DNA of 64,000 bases from positions 496,001 to 560,000 of the forward strand of contig MQVO02000009.1 in the NCBI GenBank assembly GCA_001986395.2, written 5' to 3'. Shown one piece after another: positions 12,078 to 23,132 of the stretch. Position 1 is the first letter of the stretch. Every line of letters begins with the position of its first letter. This stretch comes from Irpex lacteus. Its lineage: Eukaryota > Basidiomycota > Agaricomycetes > Polyporales > Irpicaceae. Made by a program: the position numbers and the translations under genes. The notes under the pieces were generated by a model that saw only the letters and a program-made list of their open reading frames with translations, was not told the origin of the DNA and ran no database searches.

Positions 12078-13330
12078 ATGATTAGCTTCTCACCTTTTCC
12101 AGCAACACAGAACTACGAAGATGATTACGCTCAAGTTCGCAGAGAAGTCGAGGATGATGAGATGGACTACGAATACGACGATGATTTCTCTGGAGGTAAA
12201 TTGACATGCCCCGGAGAGACCGTCACGTCCTCACAAGCTTTTATGCGGTCAGTAGAAGCGTAAAAATATGGTAATATATGCTAACGCAGTTTATGATCAG
12301 TGGCCATGGAACTTACGTTGAGAACGACGAGGTCATCTCGTCGGTTGCGGGCACTGTCGAACGAGTAAATAAGCTGATTACTGTACGTGCCGCCCGGACC
12401 AGGTACGACCAGATTAACCTTCTGCAAGCGTACCTTACATTCTCTCAACAGGTATAACCCTGAAGTGGGTGACCTTGTCGTTGGTAGAATAACAGAAGTA
12501 AATTTTATGTGAGGTGTGCGAAGTAATCTTGACTAATTCGCATCTTAGGTACAACCTCGTCGATGGAAAGTTGACGCAGGGTCTCGACAAGACGCGGTAC
12601 TAATGTTATCTTCAGTCAACCTTCCTGGAGGTGTTCAGGTACTTGAAACTATCTATAACTTTTTTTTAACTTGCTTACTGACTCCAATCAGCGGAGAAAA
12701 CTAGAGAGTGATGAACTACAAATGCGAACGTTCTTCGAAGAAGGCGACCTTTTAGTCGCGGAAGTGCAAGCATTTTTCGCAGACGGCGCGATGTCTTTAC
12801 ACACTCGATCTCTAAGATACGGAAAGGTGAGTGATACTTCGAATATTCTTGTGAATTAAACCTCATAGACCCGTGTAGCTACGAAACGGCCAACTGGTCG
12901 TTGTGCCTCCGGTACTCATCCGACGACTGAAAAGCCACTTCATCGCACTACCGTGTGGCGTTGATCTTATTCTCGGCCTCAATGGGTACATATGGGTCAG
13001 CAAACACGTCAAAGAGAGCGAGCAAGAAGGAGAAGAGGGCTTCGACGCTGAGGCAGTGTACTCAAGCAAAAACGACGTAAGGATCTGTCTCTGCATACTC
13101 ATCCATGCCTGTATACTGAACATCTGCCGTAGGACATTGACGAAGCAACGCGCAGTGCTATCTCTCGCGTGACCAACATCATACGTATCTTCGCGGCGCA
13201 CTTCACACCTTTGACGGATACGATCTTGCTCGAAGCTTATGCGTGGGCTGTGGAGCAAGATATACCCGTGAAGGATCTCTTGCACGAAGATGTAGGCGCA
13301 GCACTGGTAGCGTCGATAGTTTCTCAATGA
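12078..13330 (+). CDS. RRP4: Exosome cap subunit RRP4 (EXOSC2)
   Basis: RNA-binding cap subunit of the exosome, acting in 3'-5' RNA processing and decay in nucleus and cytoplasm. Seven exons: 12078-12247, 12301-12402, 12452-12497, 12549-12638, 12692-12826, 12879-13076 and 13133-13330, giving 312 residues. The order is the N-terminal domain ([18 protein letters not shown]), an S1 domain ([53 protein letters not shown]) and a KH-type domain with the conserved [22 protein letters not shown]. The start is chosen at the first ATG that gives the usual short acidic leader; an upstream exon cannot be excluded. It converges with the MFS gene, whose stop is about 100 bp away. Confidence 0.96.
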
Positions 13331-13433
13331 AAACCTGTTTTGCCACTTCTCCCATGTAGGTCTTCCAGGAGGTAAGCACATGATGGTGGTGGGTGAAATA
13401 CCGTAGAAATACAAACTTAACGTCTACGACGAG

Positions 13434-15677
13434 TTATGAAGTCGACGTGGTGAACTGTGACTTTGCTCTTAGTCGAGCACCTATTCTATAGAATATGAAC
13501 CTGTAGATGAGGTAGTATCAACAAACGAGAGCCTCAGTTCAATCTGACCCAAAACTCACGGTAGCGAAGAAGCCAACGTCGTTACACCTGCTAGCAACGC
13601 TGTAGCTCCCACAGTCCCCAACGCTTCATACATCTGCCTAGCAAACAGAGGAAAGGCAGCAGCAGTTGCCGTCCTCACAAACGTATTTGCAGCCATTGCA
13701 CTAGCAGCTATTGGCCGGTAGGCCGTCACAGTGAAAGTGAAAATGGCGGCATACGCGAAGAAGATACCGGTACCGAAAGGTACGGAGGCGATGATGGGGA
13801 CAATCCAGTGGACGTGTGGGTATGTGGTGAAGGCGAGCCAGAAGAGGCTGATGGGCATGAGTACAGCTCCGACCTGGCCTATGACGAGACGGACTTCGGG
13901 TGGTGGTTTACCGTTGTATTTTTCGCGTTGTTGGCGGAAATATCTGAGGGCCGTAAGAAAATAGAGATACAATGCGGAGAAAGGGGTATGTACCTATTGA
14001 AGATCGGCTGACACGCGAGACCAATGAAAAGCCCGATAGCCATACCAACGAACGATAATCCGGTCTCTTGAACGTTGAATCCGTGCCCTTGTTCGAAGAT
14101 GATTGGGAATGCTTGGAATGTTAGATACTGGATTCCGAGGATTAGTGCAGCCCTAGAAATGAGCATAAGAGTGTTGTGCGAGCTTGAATCGTTCTCAAAG
14201 CGCTCCCTACCATAGGTCAATCAGCAAAGCCATATAATCCGTCGCGAGTAGTTCTATCATTATCGTTAATATTTTATGTGATGGCATGTCTGAACGGGAT
14301 CTTACTAAACGGGATGTAGCAGCTCATGACCATGGCGTGCAGTATAGTCTCTTTCCGTCTATCAACAGGTGCCCAGTACTTATCGTCTCCAGTTGCTTTT
14401 CGCAATCTACAACACCATTTCGTCAAGATACATACGCGCTCTCATTGTCATACGCAGCCATAACTTACTTCTTGGCCTTGTCCTTTAGCAGTACCGGTGT
14501 AAAGGTTTCCGGTACAAGCTAACGTATCCTGTTAACAGCTACGGCGTGACGATGCCGGGTGGAAACTTACCACCAGGAGCATAACTAACTCCACGAAGGT
14601 CCATATGATAAGAAAGCGGAACGTCCATCGCCACGACGTGTTCTATACGCCAATGAATGTCAACGATATAGTGTCTCGAGTAAGTCCGCTGCCGAGACAT
14701 ACCTGATTGATAAACCTAAAGGCATCTGTCAATTATGTTTCTTCGATTTGACAGACAACATGGTCAACATACCCGCTTATTAGAGGTCCAATTGCAGGAC
14801 CGATGAATGGAGAGGCTGTATATACGGCCATAGGCCAAGCCACCTTCACATCGTCGAACAGATCGCTCACAGTGCCCCCAGCAACGCTAAGAAAAGCCGA
14901 GCTGCAGAAGCCGGTGATGAACCGGAAGATGAGGTACACAGCTGAAAGTGATATGGTCAGAATTGCTCCATCCAGAACAGACTGGTGGAGGCACCCACAT
15001 ATATGCGGGGCGAAGGCGACGGCGAAGGAAAACGCAAAGAAGAGGAAGTATGATATGCGATAAATGGGATTACGACCATGCACTTCGGAGAGTGGACCTA
15101 TCAGAAGTGGACCTAAACCTGTTTCGAGCTCGGGTGAGAGAGTAGTCGTAGCAACTCCATAGCGAGCTGTACTCACCTAGCCCAAGGACGTACAGGCTGA
15201 TACCCAGGATAGCTACTTCCTGACCGACATGAAGGTCCCGTCCGACGCCACTTTCTGCAAAACCGGCCTATGTAAGTATAGCATGACGATTAGTTTGTGT
15301 TTGAGCTCTCCGGAGTCACTAACGAGAGGCATAATGACACGCACCACAGACGAGGCACAGGTCGCACAGAAGGCCCCAGAGCATATCACCAGCACTATCA
15401 CCCATTTCTTCGACGTGGCCATAAGCTTTGGGTCGTCGTCTTCATCCAGACGGACTAGATATCTCTCGTCATCGTCGCTCTCCTTGCACTGAGTTAGAGG
15501 TTGAGAGGTAGCTGTGGACGCCTCTTTTGAAGCACGTCGGACGGCAGTCTTCTCCTCATTACCATTGCGATCATCTTGAGAGTCTCGAGGGGCTTGCCGT
15601 CAAAATGTTAGACTTGCACTAGCGAATCGAGGATAAGGATACACACTGCGCTCAAGGTCGTCCTCTGAAGACGTCAT
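13434..15677 (-). CDS. MFS transporter, DHA1 drug/polyamine-type
   Basis: Twelve-helix plasma-membrane H+ antiporter of the fungal Flr1/Tpo1-like class; the substrate cannot be told from sequence. Thirteen exons (15677-15647, 15592-15345, 15267-15177, 15118-14999, 14941-14773, 14715-14703, 14642-14571, 14518-14469, 14406-14306, 14253-14211, 14152-13994, 13943-13560, 13500-13434) add exactly to 515 residues. Motifs: WVIVLVICSG in helix 1, the motif-A loop GPLSEVHGRNPIYR, TGFCSSAFLSVAGG, PFIGPAIGPLISGFINQ followed by WRWTF (motif C region), VPETFTPVLL, and PPPEVRLVIGQ in the central-to-C-terminal half. The acidic N-terminus (about residues 10-90) is cytosolic. Exon 6 is just 13 nt and carries FINQ; leaving it out destroys the conserved helix-5 motif. 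Confidence 0.93.
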
Positions 15678-16043
15678 CAGATATCCGAATTGTTACAGCT
15701 TCTCACCGCTAAGTGAGACTTCCAATGAAGAAGTGGGCAATGACCAACGACTTGGTCGAAGCTGGAAAGCATGATCATGATGCGTGTGGAAGGAGGGTGA
15801 GAAAGAACAGAAAGGCAGGCCCAGCTCGAAAGTGTTCCGAGAAGCTACCGTTGATCTTATCCTCGGCGTCCGCGGTCACTGATCATGTTGCAGGATTTTA
15901 GAAAGTAAAGTGCATAATGCAGACGATGGATAAACAGGTCTTCTGGTCAGAAGATACAGAGTGCATAGGGTCATACTTGTAGCATAGTCACGGTACTAAG
16001 GCATAAGACATACAAAGCAACATCAAAATAAGGTCGAGTCAAT
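15678..16043. other. Intergenic: MFS promoter, downstream of zinc-finger paralog A
   Basis: 366 bp holding the MFS promoter and the 3' region of the next minus-strand gene. No coding signal or recognisable element. Confidence 0.5.
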
Positions 16044-17835
16044 TCAGTTCTGGGGAGGAATAGCAACAGGCTGAGGGGCCGCCATCTGTTCCAGCTGTGC
16101 AAGGCGAGTACGTAATTGTTGGATTTCCGCGCAGTGCGTACGCGCATCTCTTCGATACGCCTGGTACAACAGGTCCCACGATATTTTCCACCAAGGCTCG
16201 TAGGTAGTTGAGAGAGCGTGACAAAATTCGAATTTCGAAACGGGGACGTCGAATTGAACAGTGACTATTCTGGCACTGTGCGACACCGCTACCTGGGTTA
16301 TTACACGGCAGTGCGGGAGTGGATTCATCTGGACATCAGGCAGGCGAGCTTGAGCCATGTCTCTCTCCATGCTCTGGATGTCGTACGGAGGAAGAGCAGT
16401 ACCCGGTGGACCTTCGTAGTAAAATTTGAATGTGCGCCGGTCGGGCGATGTCGTCATCGCAATCATCTTTCGAAAAGTAGGAGGTAGCAAGATCGTATGG
16501 GAGTTCAGCTGAACCAGGTCCTCAGGTGTGGTCAGGCCCATATATGTTCTCTGGACGTCGTACAAAGGAAGAGTGCCCCCTGGAGCCCAGGTGTAGTGGG
16601 AAAGAGCTGGTGCATGTGTACTCGTGGTTGGAATACACAGCAGGAGGGCGTTCATCGTAAGGCGGGTGACTTCCTGCCAAACGATGTCGGTGGACGGATT
16701 TACCGCAGACGCAGGGGCAACACTCCAAGGCGCCTGCTGAGCAACCGGAAGAGCAGGCTGGTCGGGGTAAGCACGAAGGAGCGAGGGGCCAGCAGAGGGA
16801 ATTTGTGCGGGTTGGCCAACGATTGGTTCGCGTTGCAGATTGGAACGGCGCATCTGGGGGGCAATAGCTCCACGAGTAAGAGTGTGAGCACCAGCGGGAA
16901 GTCCACCCGCCAAAGGTAAGTTTGGCTGCAGGGGCTGGAGCTGGGGCATCGGGGCGGCACCGACGTCCGGAGGTTGAACTTGGTGGTCTTCATCCGCCTC
17001 GGGCTCGTCCTCGGAAGGCGGAGGAGGGTGATATTTTTCCATGTGGGCTTCAAGCGAATGACCCTGACGTCCATTCAGTCTACATAGAACAGAAAAGAGG
17101 TCAGTACGATGTTTATACGAGCAACTTATCGCGACCCGTAGCCGCGGATGAAAGCAGACGTACTCCTTACGACATACGTCGCACCGAACTATGGTTCTCA
17201 ACGAGCCAACGGACACCCTCAAGAGCTCCGCGACGGTGTGTATGTGATGTTTCGTGTTACAATGCGCTTCCATCGACTTGTGAGCGTCGTAAATGCTGTA
17301 CGCGCGAATATCTCTCCCATGCGACTCCCGAGGGGCACCATCGTACAAGCAGATCATGCATATCTTGACCTAAGTCGTGCAAACACACCATTAACAATTA
17401 GCGTATCATCCTTAGAAAAATTGAGTTCGTAGTGTATACATATACCTTGTCGTTCTCAACCAAAGATTGTTCAATACCCAACACCTTCTCATCAACTCCA
17501 AACCCCGATACGCGACAGATATGTTTGACGCGGTCCATGAACGGCACCCGCGAGTCGAACTTGAACTCCCTGATTGGCATTGCCTTGACTCCAGGATGGG
17601 TAAGATACTGGACCGTGCTCTTCCAAGCATCGACGGCATGGCAAAAATGCCGGAGAGTAAGCAGCTCTTTGGGCCTCGCCGGTCGAGCGTTGCCAAGTTT
17701 CCCTTGTTTAAGGGTATCGGGAGTTGCAAAGACGAGATGTTGTGCTGTCGCAGCGTTTGTAGCACCAGGGCCACTGACTCCCCGGCCATCTGTACGGTGA
17801 GCTTCCGCAGAAGTAGAAGAGCGATCTGCTGGCAT
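16044..17835 (-). CDS. Unrecognised two-finger protein, paralog A
   Basis: I do not recognise this family. Three exons (17835-17446, 17369-17164, 17079-16044) add to 543 residues. An N-terminal domain of about 130 residues contains FATPDTL, ARPARPKELLTL, AWKSTVQYLTHP and FMDRVKHIC. Then come two Cys/His fingers: CMIC with H-x4-HH about 28 residues later, and CDVC with H-x4-H after 14 residues (HMEKYHP), with the motif VAELLRVSVGSL between them. The intron inside finger 2 is phase 2, exactly as in paralog B. The remainder is Pro/Gln-rich with RRSNLQRE, a twice-repeated PPYDIQ/PLYDVQ segment, a folded-looking region and a short C-terminal coiled coil (EIQQLRTRLAQLEQM). A nuclear or nucleic-acid role is inferred from the fingers only. 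The ATG at 17835 aligns with that of B. Confidence 0.78.
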
Positions 17836-19046
17836 GGCCTCGAGGTGGATTGAAGAGAGTAGGAGTAATAAGGCAAGTGTACGTGGGAGAATGTGAGCAA
17901 GGAGCGACGACTGGCCGAACACTCACCAGGCACTATTTAACCCCCATTCCCCGTGGCCACTAATTCTGTGCAGCAGCAAACAGGACAACGACAGTCAATG
18001 CTCCATTTGCGAGAGGCCCAACTCGTGTCGTCCACTGTGGCGACAGATATTGGCCTCCACGGATGGCCATTGCTTGGAAGTTGGGGATTTTGCGGCGGGC
18101 CTTCGGAGGCATATATGTGGGCCATACGAGGTCGCGAGGGCGGGCCATGCAATGTCAATGTACCTTTGTTCGTCCTACTTATTGTCAAAGTACGTCGCCA
18201 TCAGATGGTGCGTTCGTGGACTTTGCCAGTGCAAATTCAAGGGCCACAGTTAACTTCAACGCCATACGTGGCAAAGCGTCCTTTGTCCTCTTTGTCACGG
18301 CATGTGCTAGTTACGTCGTGCTGACCTCCCCATACTACTTCACGCCTCATTATTCAAGGAAGGAGATGCACAGATTCGTAATTCCGACCTGAAAAGGGAT
18401 ACTTTAAACCAGTGCAATAGTAGAAAGGATACATTAACACTTACAGTGACTTCAAACTTGCGAACCTCGCAGGATCGACGCGATCATAGCACTGGCATCG
18501 CCTAAAGTGATACAGGCTTACCATCCATTACCGTATCTTACAAATTTCTTTGCTTTTCACAAGAATATTCGATAGACAGTCGTACTGCACAGTCCAGACA
18601 ATTGCAGTGGCACACGATCATGAGCGTTGAGAGCAAGTCTGAGTCGGTCACTGGCGGCCAACTGAGTGATGACTCGGGCGTGACCGTGATGCATTGACAA
18701 GCGCCCGACTTTGTGGCGCGGGACGTACGCTCCGTCTCATGATGTCATGCATATGGCCCTGCAGCACAATCGAATATCGAGCGAATTACCTTACCGAACA
18801 CCAGAAACCGAATTATCTAGAGTAGCAATGCATGCAAATATAAAGAATATGCTGTATGGATTGAAGCTTACTCAAACAACCCAGCCTACGGACAAATTCA
18901 ACAGTTAGGACTGTCTGCTGTTTGGCGGCCGAAGTAAAGCATGCTATTACCGTGCTATTAGTGGGCATAGTATCCTTGCCGAAGCACCGCTGGCAAGAAA
19001 GATGAGGGGAAAAGCTCAGTAGCTGTGTTGCACTCAATTGGGCTAT
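17836..19046. other. Intergenic between the two-finger paralogs
   Basis: About 1.2 kb containing the promoter of paralog A and the 3' region of paralog B. Overlapping short frames at 17950-18390 show no consistent coding signal on either strand. No repeat or RNA gene seen. Confidence 0.5.
17934..17940 (-). promoter_or_regulatory. TATA-like element of paralog A
   Basis: TTAAATA read on the minus strand, 99 bp upstream of the start codon of paralog A. The same octamer context (TTTAAATA) occurs 91 bp upstream of paralog B. Confidence 0.5.
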
Positions 19047-20770
19047 CTAACATTCACGTTGAGGCGAGATGGTACTCCGAATCGAAGACATTGGGTATCG
19101 ACAGGCCACGCTTGGGGAGGGCGTCCGAATATGCCTACTGCTAGGCAACACCAGCGAAGGAGGGAGCAGAGACGGAGAATGCTCCCGTGCTTGAAACGAG
19201 AACTGCTGAGCATCCAGAGGAAGCGTACGTCCGAACCTAATGGGTAGTACTGTTCTGGGCGCGGTGGAGTGTATCGTCATGGGGAGCAGTTGAGATATTT
19301 GGGGCGACCGAGGCACGCACACTCTTCCACGGTCTTGCGATGCTATCTGGGCATATTTCGGAGCGATACACCTGTTAACCGAGGCTGAGGGATGCAAAAA
19401 TAGTGGTAAAGGCCGATCAACGTTGGACTGGGATGGTGAAGCACGAGTGACGGGGTCGGTTTCACAATAAGTGCGACCAGTGCTCGGAGACGACTTGAGG
19501 GACGGCCTAGAGGATGGCGTTGAGGTTGGTGTCGAACTGGTTGAAGATTCGGGCTCGCGAGTCGCAGAAGCATCGCCTGAATCAACGTGTTGTGTCACCT
19601 CAATCTCGTCACTGGACAGGGAGGATATAGAGGTTAGGGGAGATGAAGGATATTGCTGAGCAGCAGAGTCGTCAGGAGAAGCGTCATAAAGTGAGAGGTC
19701 GAGAGGGGATGCAATTGAGCGACTGCTTCGTTGCAAGTTGGAGCGGCCTGATCGAGAGCGAAGGGACTTGGGTGTATTAGTCTTCGCTATCATACCGGTC
19801 TTTGTGTCGGTTGCCTGTGGTAGCGGCAGCGGCGCCGGGACAGAGGTGTTGTCCTCCTTCTGGGCGTCTGAGCCCAAGTCTTGGTCTTGGTATTGGTCAC
19901 GAATTTCGTCGTCATCCCTGTCGAAAGGCTGAGGGATGGTTGCGCCTGAGGGGTGGCATGTGTCCATATGCCTAGCCATTAAATAGTCACGCCCACACCG
20001 TATGCTAAGCACAAGCGCAGTAGAACAGCATGGGTCGAAGCAAAGCAAAGTGGTGAGCGTCAAGCCATAAAAGCATGCGTAGAAGACTAGAGCGTACGTT
20101 TTGTGGCATATACCACATTGATGCATGCTCTGCAATGATGCAGGGGTCACTCTCAAGAGGTCAGCAACCATATCCACGTGGTGGTTCGTGCTGGAGTGAC
20201 GGGCTAACTTGATCCATTTCTGGCGATATGAGCGAGTGTTTTTTGAAAACTCAGAATCCCCGTTATACAAGCAAACCATGCATGTATGAATCTACCATGG
20301 CAAGTTAGACATTTCATATCCGGCTCGCAGAAAGAGTGAGCAAAAGCTAAATCGTGCACACGTACCGTGCTGGTCCCAACCAAACACTGCATGTCACCAA
20401 AGATCCAAGGTTCGATTGGAAACTCTGACTTGAGGCAGATGAGGCTCACACGATCTGCGAACGAGGTCTTCTCGTCGAAATCAAACGTTCTTGGTGGGAT
20501 CATCTTAATCTCGGGACGGCTGAGGTAGCGAACGGCTGTCTTCCATTTGGTGACGACCTCGTGGTATTTGGGGAGCGTAGTCAACTCATGCGGTCGAGCC
20601 CGTCGTGCTTGTCTGGTCTTGCCGTGACTAAGGGTCTGTGGGGTCGCAAGTATGAACTGTGATTCATCGGAATTTGCTTTGCTGTTGGTGGCCGCACAAG
20701 TCTCCTGTTTGGACTTTGCGGTGCGAGTCGCGGACTTGTTGCCATCTGGCAGGATAGCCCGAAGAGGCAT
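19047..20770 (-). CDS. Unrecognised two-finger protein, paralog B
   Basis: Paralog of the gene at 16.0-17.8 kb, on the same strand and 1.2 kb away. Exons 20770-20366, 20291-20098 and 20004-19047 give 518 residues. The N-terminal domain aligns without large gaps (LATPQTLSHGKTRQ, RPHELTTLPKY, WKTAVRYLSRP, FADRVSLIC). Finger 1 is CMVC...H-x4-HH and finger 2 is CGIC with H-x4-H after 14 residues (HMDTCHP); both introns fall at the same places and phases as in A. The C-terminal half is a Ser/Pro/Thr-rich disordered region with GRSNLQRSS matching A's RRSNLQRE, but without A's coiled coil. The two genes therefore share exon structure and N-terminal domains while their tails have diverged. No known function. 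Confidence 0.78.
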
Positions 20771-21788
20771 TGAGGAGATTGAAGGCTGACGAGTAGGGTG
20801 AATAGACCGGAAAGCGAGAAAGGTAGTCCAATGGCCCCAGGCTGGTAGGACTAGAGTCGTTATTTAAACCTTTCTGTCAGTGGCAGTCTATCAAGGAAAG
20901 CAGCAAAACGCAGGATTCTGATCCGAATTTGTGGCCTTTCGCAGAGTGGTCGTCTATCATATGTAAGCCCGCCTCCAGTACGTAGCATGACAAAACATAC
21001 TTATGCACATCGATACCGGTAGCAAAATGCCACGAGCGATACGAATAGGTCTTTGTCCGTCGTTCATAGTGCATGTTGTTAGGCCACAAACGTACCAATC
21101 CAGAAAACATACACGATAAAGAGTCCATTGCTCGCTCTCACCGGGATCAAACCATCAGTAGTCAGCACAAGCGCGAAATTATTCTGTAATTGAAGTTGCA
21201 GCAGTAAGATTCAGCTCACTGTTACAAAGGGGTGCATCGACGAGTAACTCACATAAAAATTTAAAAGCTGCCGTCCCGTTCTGCCGCCTTAGGCTGGCTT
21301 GAACAGATCTGAGAACCGGCCCTCATGATTGCCCATCCATAGTCAAACTTATCCATGCGAGCAGTGTTTGGATTGCAGGACGAGGGACTGTATGATTCCA
21401 GAGACCGAGCAAAGTCAGCGTACAAGGCACTGCAGGAGAGCGGCAGGAGAGTAGTAGTTGACGGGCCAAAATTAGGCGAGTCTTGGCGCGCAGGACCCCA
21501 GACCACTCCCGCGCGCTTCCCAGTCGACCAGTATTTTCTAATTTTTAACTGATTATCGCAGTTACCAAGTCGACGGTCTCCGCAGACTGAGGTTCGGCAT
21601 GATGCTCTCATTTCCGCACAATCGACATTTTAAACGTATATAAATATACTCTACGTAGATTACACTATGCCATAAATACGTCCTGTAAGTAGTACTCGGT
21701 GGCACACAGGATTGCTGGCTTGGTATACTTCACTTCAATTTGAATTCATAACTAGATCGTTATACAATACCCAAAAGCCTGTCCGTCT
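20771..21788. other. Intergenic: promoter of paralog B
   Basis: About 1 kb. The right part is the 3' region of the membrane-protein gene. Two frames of about 65-116 codons on opposite strands near 21261-21611 lack ATG-splice logic or recognisable motifs, so I do not call them. Confidence 0.45.
20861..20868 (-). promoter_or_regulatory. TATA-like element of paralog B
   Basis: TTTAAATA on the minus strand, 91 bp upstream of the start codon of paralog B, matching the position and sequence seen in front of paralog A. Confidence 0.5.
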
Positions 21789-23132
21789 TTAGATCCCCAT
21801 GGAGTCCTGTGTATGAGGGGGATGTGCTGCAGATGGCCGTCGATGCCGACGCCTTGTGATACGGGCTGAAAGCTCGATGCTGGCAGCACTATCCGACTCT
21901 GAGCTATTTCCACTACTGCATTCAGAAACACACCCAGATACAACGCTGGCGGAGCAGTCACAACCGCTAGAATTCGCCTGCGCCAAGGCATCGACATCGG
22001 GTTGCATCGTTTTCGATGGCTTGGACGAGTCTGTGTCGGGCTCAATGTTGGCGAGTCGCACGACGATCCGAAGGATGAAGACGAAGTGAAGTAGGGTAAG
22101 GGCAGCGACGATCACAATCATGATGAGAGTGACCGGTGATAATACAGACTGCTGTACCCCGAAGTGCGCAGGAGAGTCTGACGGGAAAGGCGCAACGGAG
22201 TGGGATTCTATACCGTGACGCCCAGCATGGTGGGAATGCGCTGGATAATGCCCCGGATACACTTCGCCATCACTGGGAAAGAATATCATGCCTGCCATGA
22301 TTAAGATAATAGACCTACGTTGCACTGATGAGCAATGTGTTGAGGGTCGGGGTATTTAGCGTTACATACCATATGAGCGAAGACGGGGGCACCGAAAACA
22401 GGATTGAAATCTCTTGCACTCGCCAAGCTCGTTCGTTGTCGTTAGCGTCACCCTGAGGGCAGCGTATCAGTCTCGAGTACATACTTAGACCGGAAAACAC
22501 CCAGGGAGAAACGGGACTTACAAGAAGTAAGTACACTCTGCCACCATGGGCTTTTATGAGTCGCAGGAAGACAGAGATGATGATGGTGATCAGCAAATTG
22601 CCGATGCTTATAGCTGCGACGCAATATCCAAATACGATAGCCTTCGCATCGGTGATGTTCGAGGTCGGGGAAGCCGGTGTACAGATCCTACGTTTAACGC
22701 CAATGACGTGAGATAGATAAAAAAGACAGATTAACATAGCACTACTCACCGCAAACAGGACATTGTGCATACCACTGCAATATAGCATGTGTTTGTCACC
22801 GCGACCACCACTCGATCCCATGCTTTTGGGTCTACTTGAAGAGATCCACCGGGACTGTGACGCTGGAGATGATTGCTTAAATAGCCTCGATAAATCAACG
22901 GAAGGGATAACAGAACCAGGCACTTGTACAGATATGCAAGGAGCACAGTCACGATTTGCGTAACTTTGCAAACAGAAATGCATAAGTATTCGCGAGATAT
23001 GGGGAATGTGGAATTAATCAGGGTGCGATTGTGTGCGGAGGTGGGGTCCGGCGAAGTCACTGGTGGTGGAAGGACATCTGGGCGGCTCCAGAGGGCATGG
23101 TCATCGCCATCGATACTGTTTAGTTGAGACAT
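21789..23132 (-). CDS. Unrecognised multi-pass membrane protein
   Basis: Four exons (23132-22750, 22687-22522, 22452-22370, 22314-21789) add to 385 residues. I count about five to six hydrophobic helices: CISVCKVTQIVTVLLAYLY, LVLLSLPLIY, VAVTNTCYIAVVCTM, IVFGYCVAAISIGNLLITII, a pair around SILFSVPPSSLIW-SIILIMAGMIFF, and TLIMIVIVAALTLLHFVFIL. The N-terminal 55 residues are polar with two Asn glycosylation sites (NRT, NST) and probably outside; a His-rich loop lies before the last helix. The cytosolic tail of about 90 residues is Ser-rich with a Cys-Asp-Cys cluster and a basic RRRHRR. Topology resembles orphan serpentine proteins of agaricomycetes, but I cannot name the family. Confidence 0.72.

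Noticed and set aside
11865..12263. Longer RRP4 N-terminus starting upstream of 12078
   Set aside because: It would overlap the cyclophilin start on the other strand and adds sequence unlike RRP4 leaders.
17836..17922. Signal peptide in front of paralog A (hydrophobic in-frame codons ending just before the ATG at 17835)
   Set aside because: The upstream frame has no ATG, begins with GTG directly after an in-frame stop, and paralog B has nothing similar before its start, so I keep the ATG at 17835 and treat the stretch as leader sequence.
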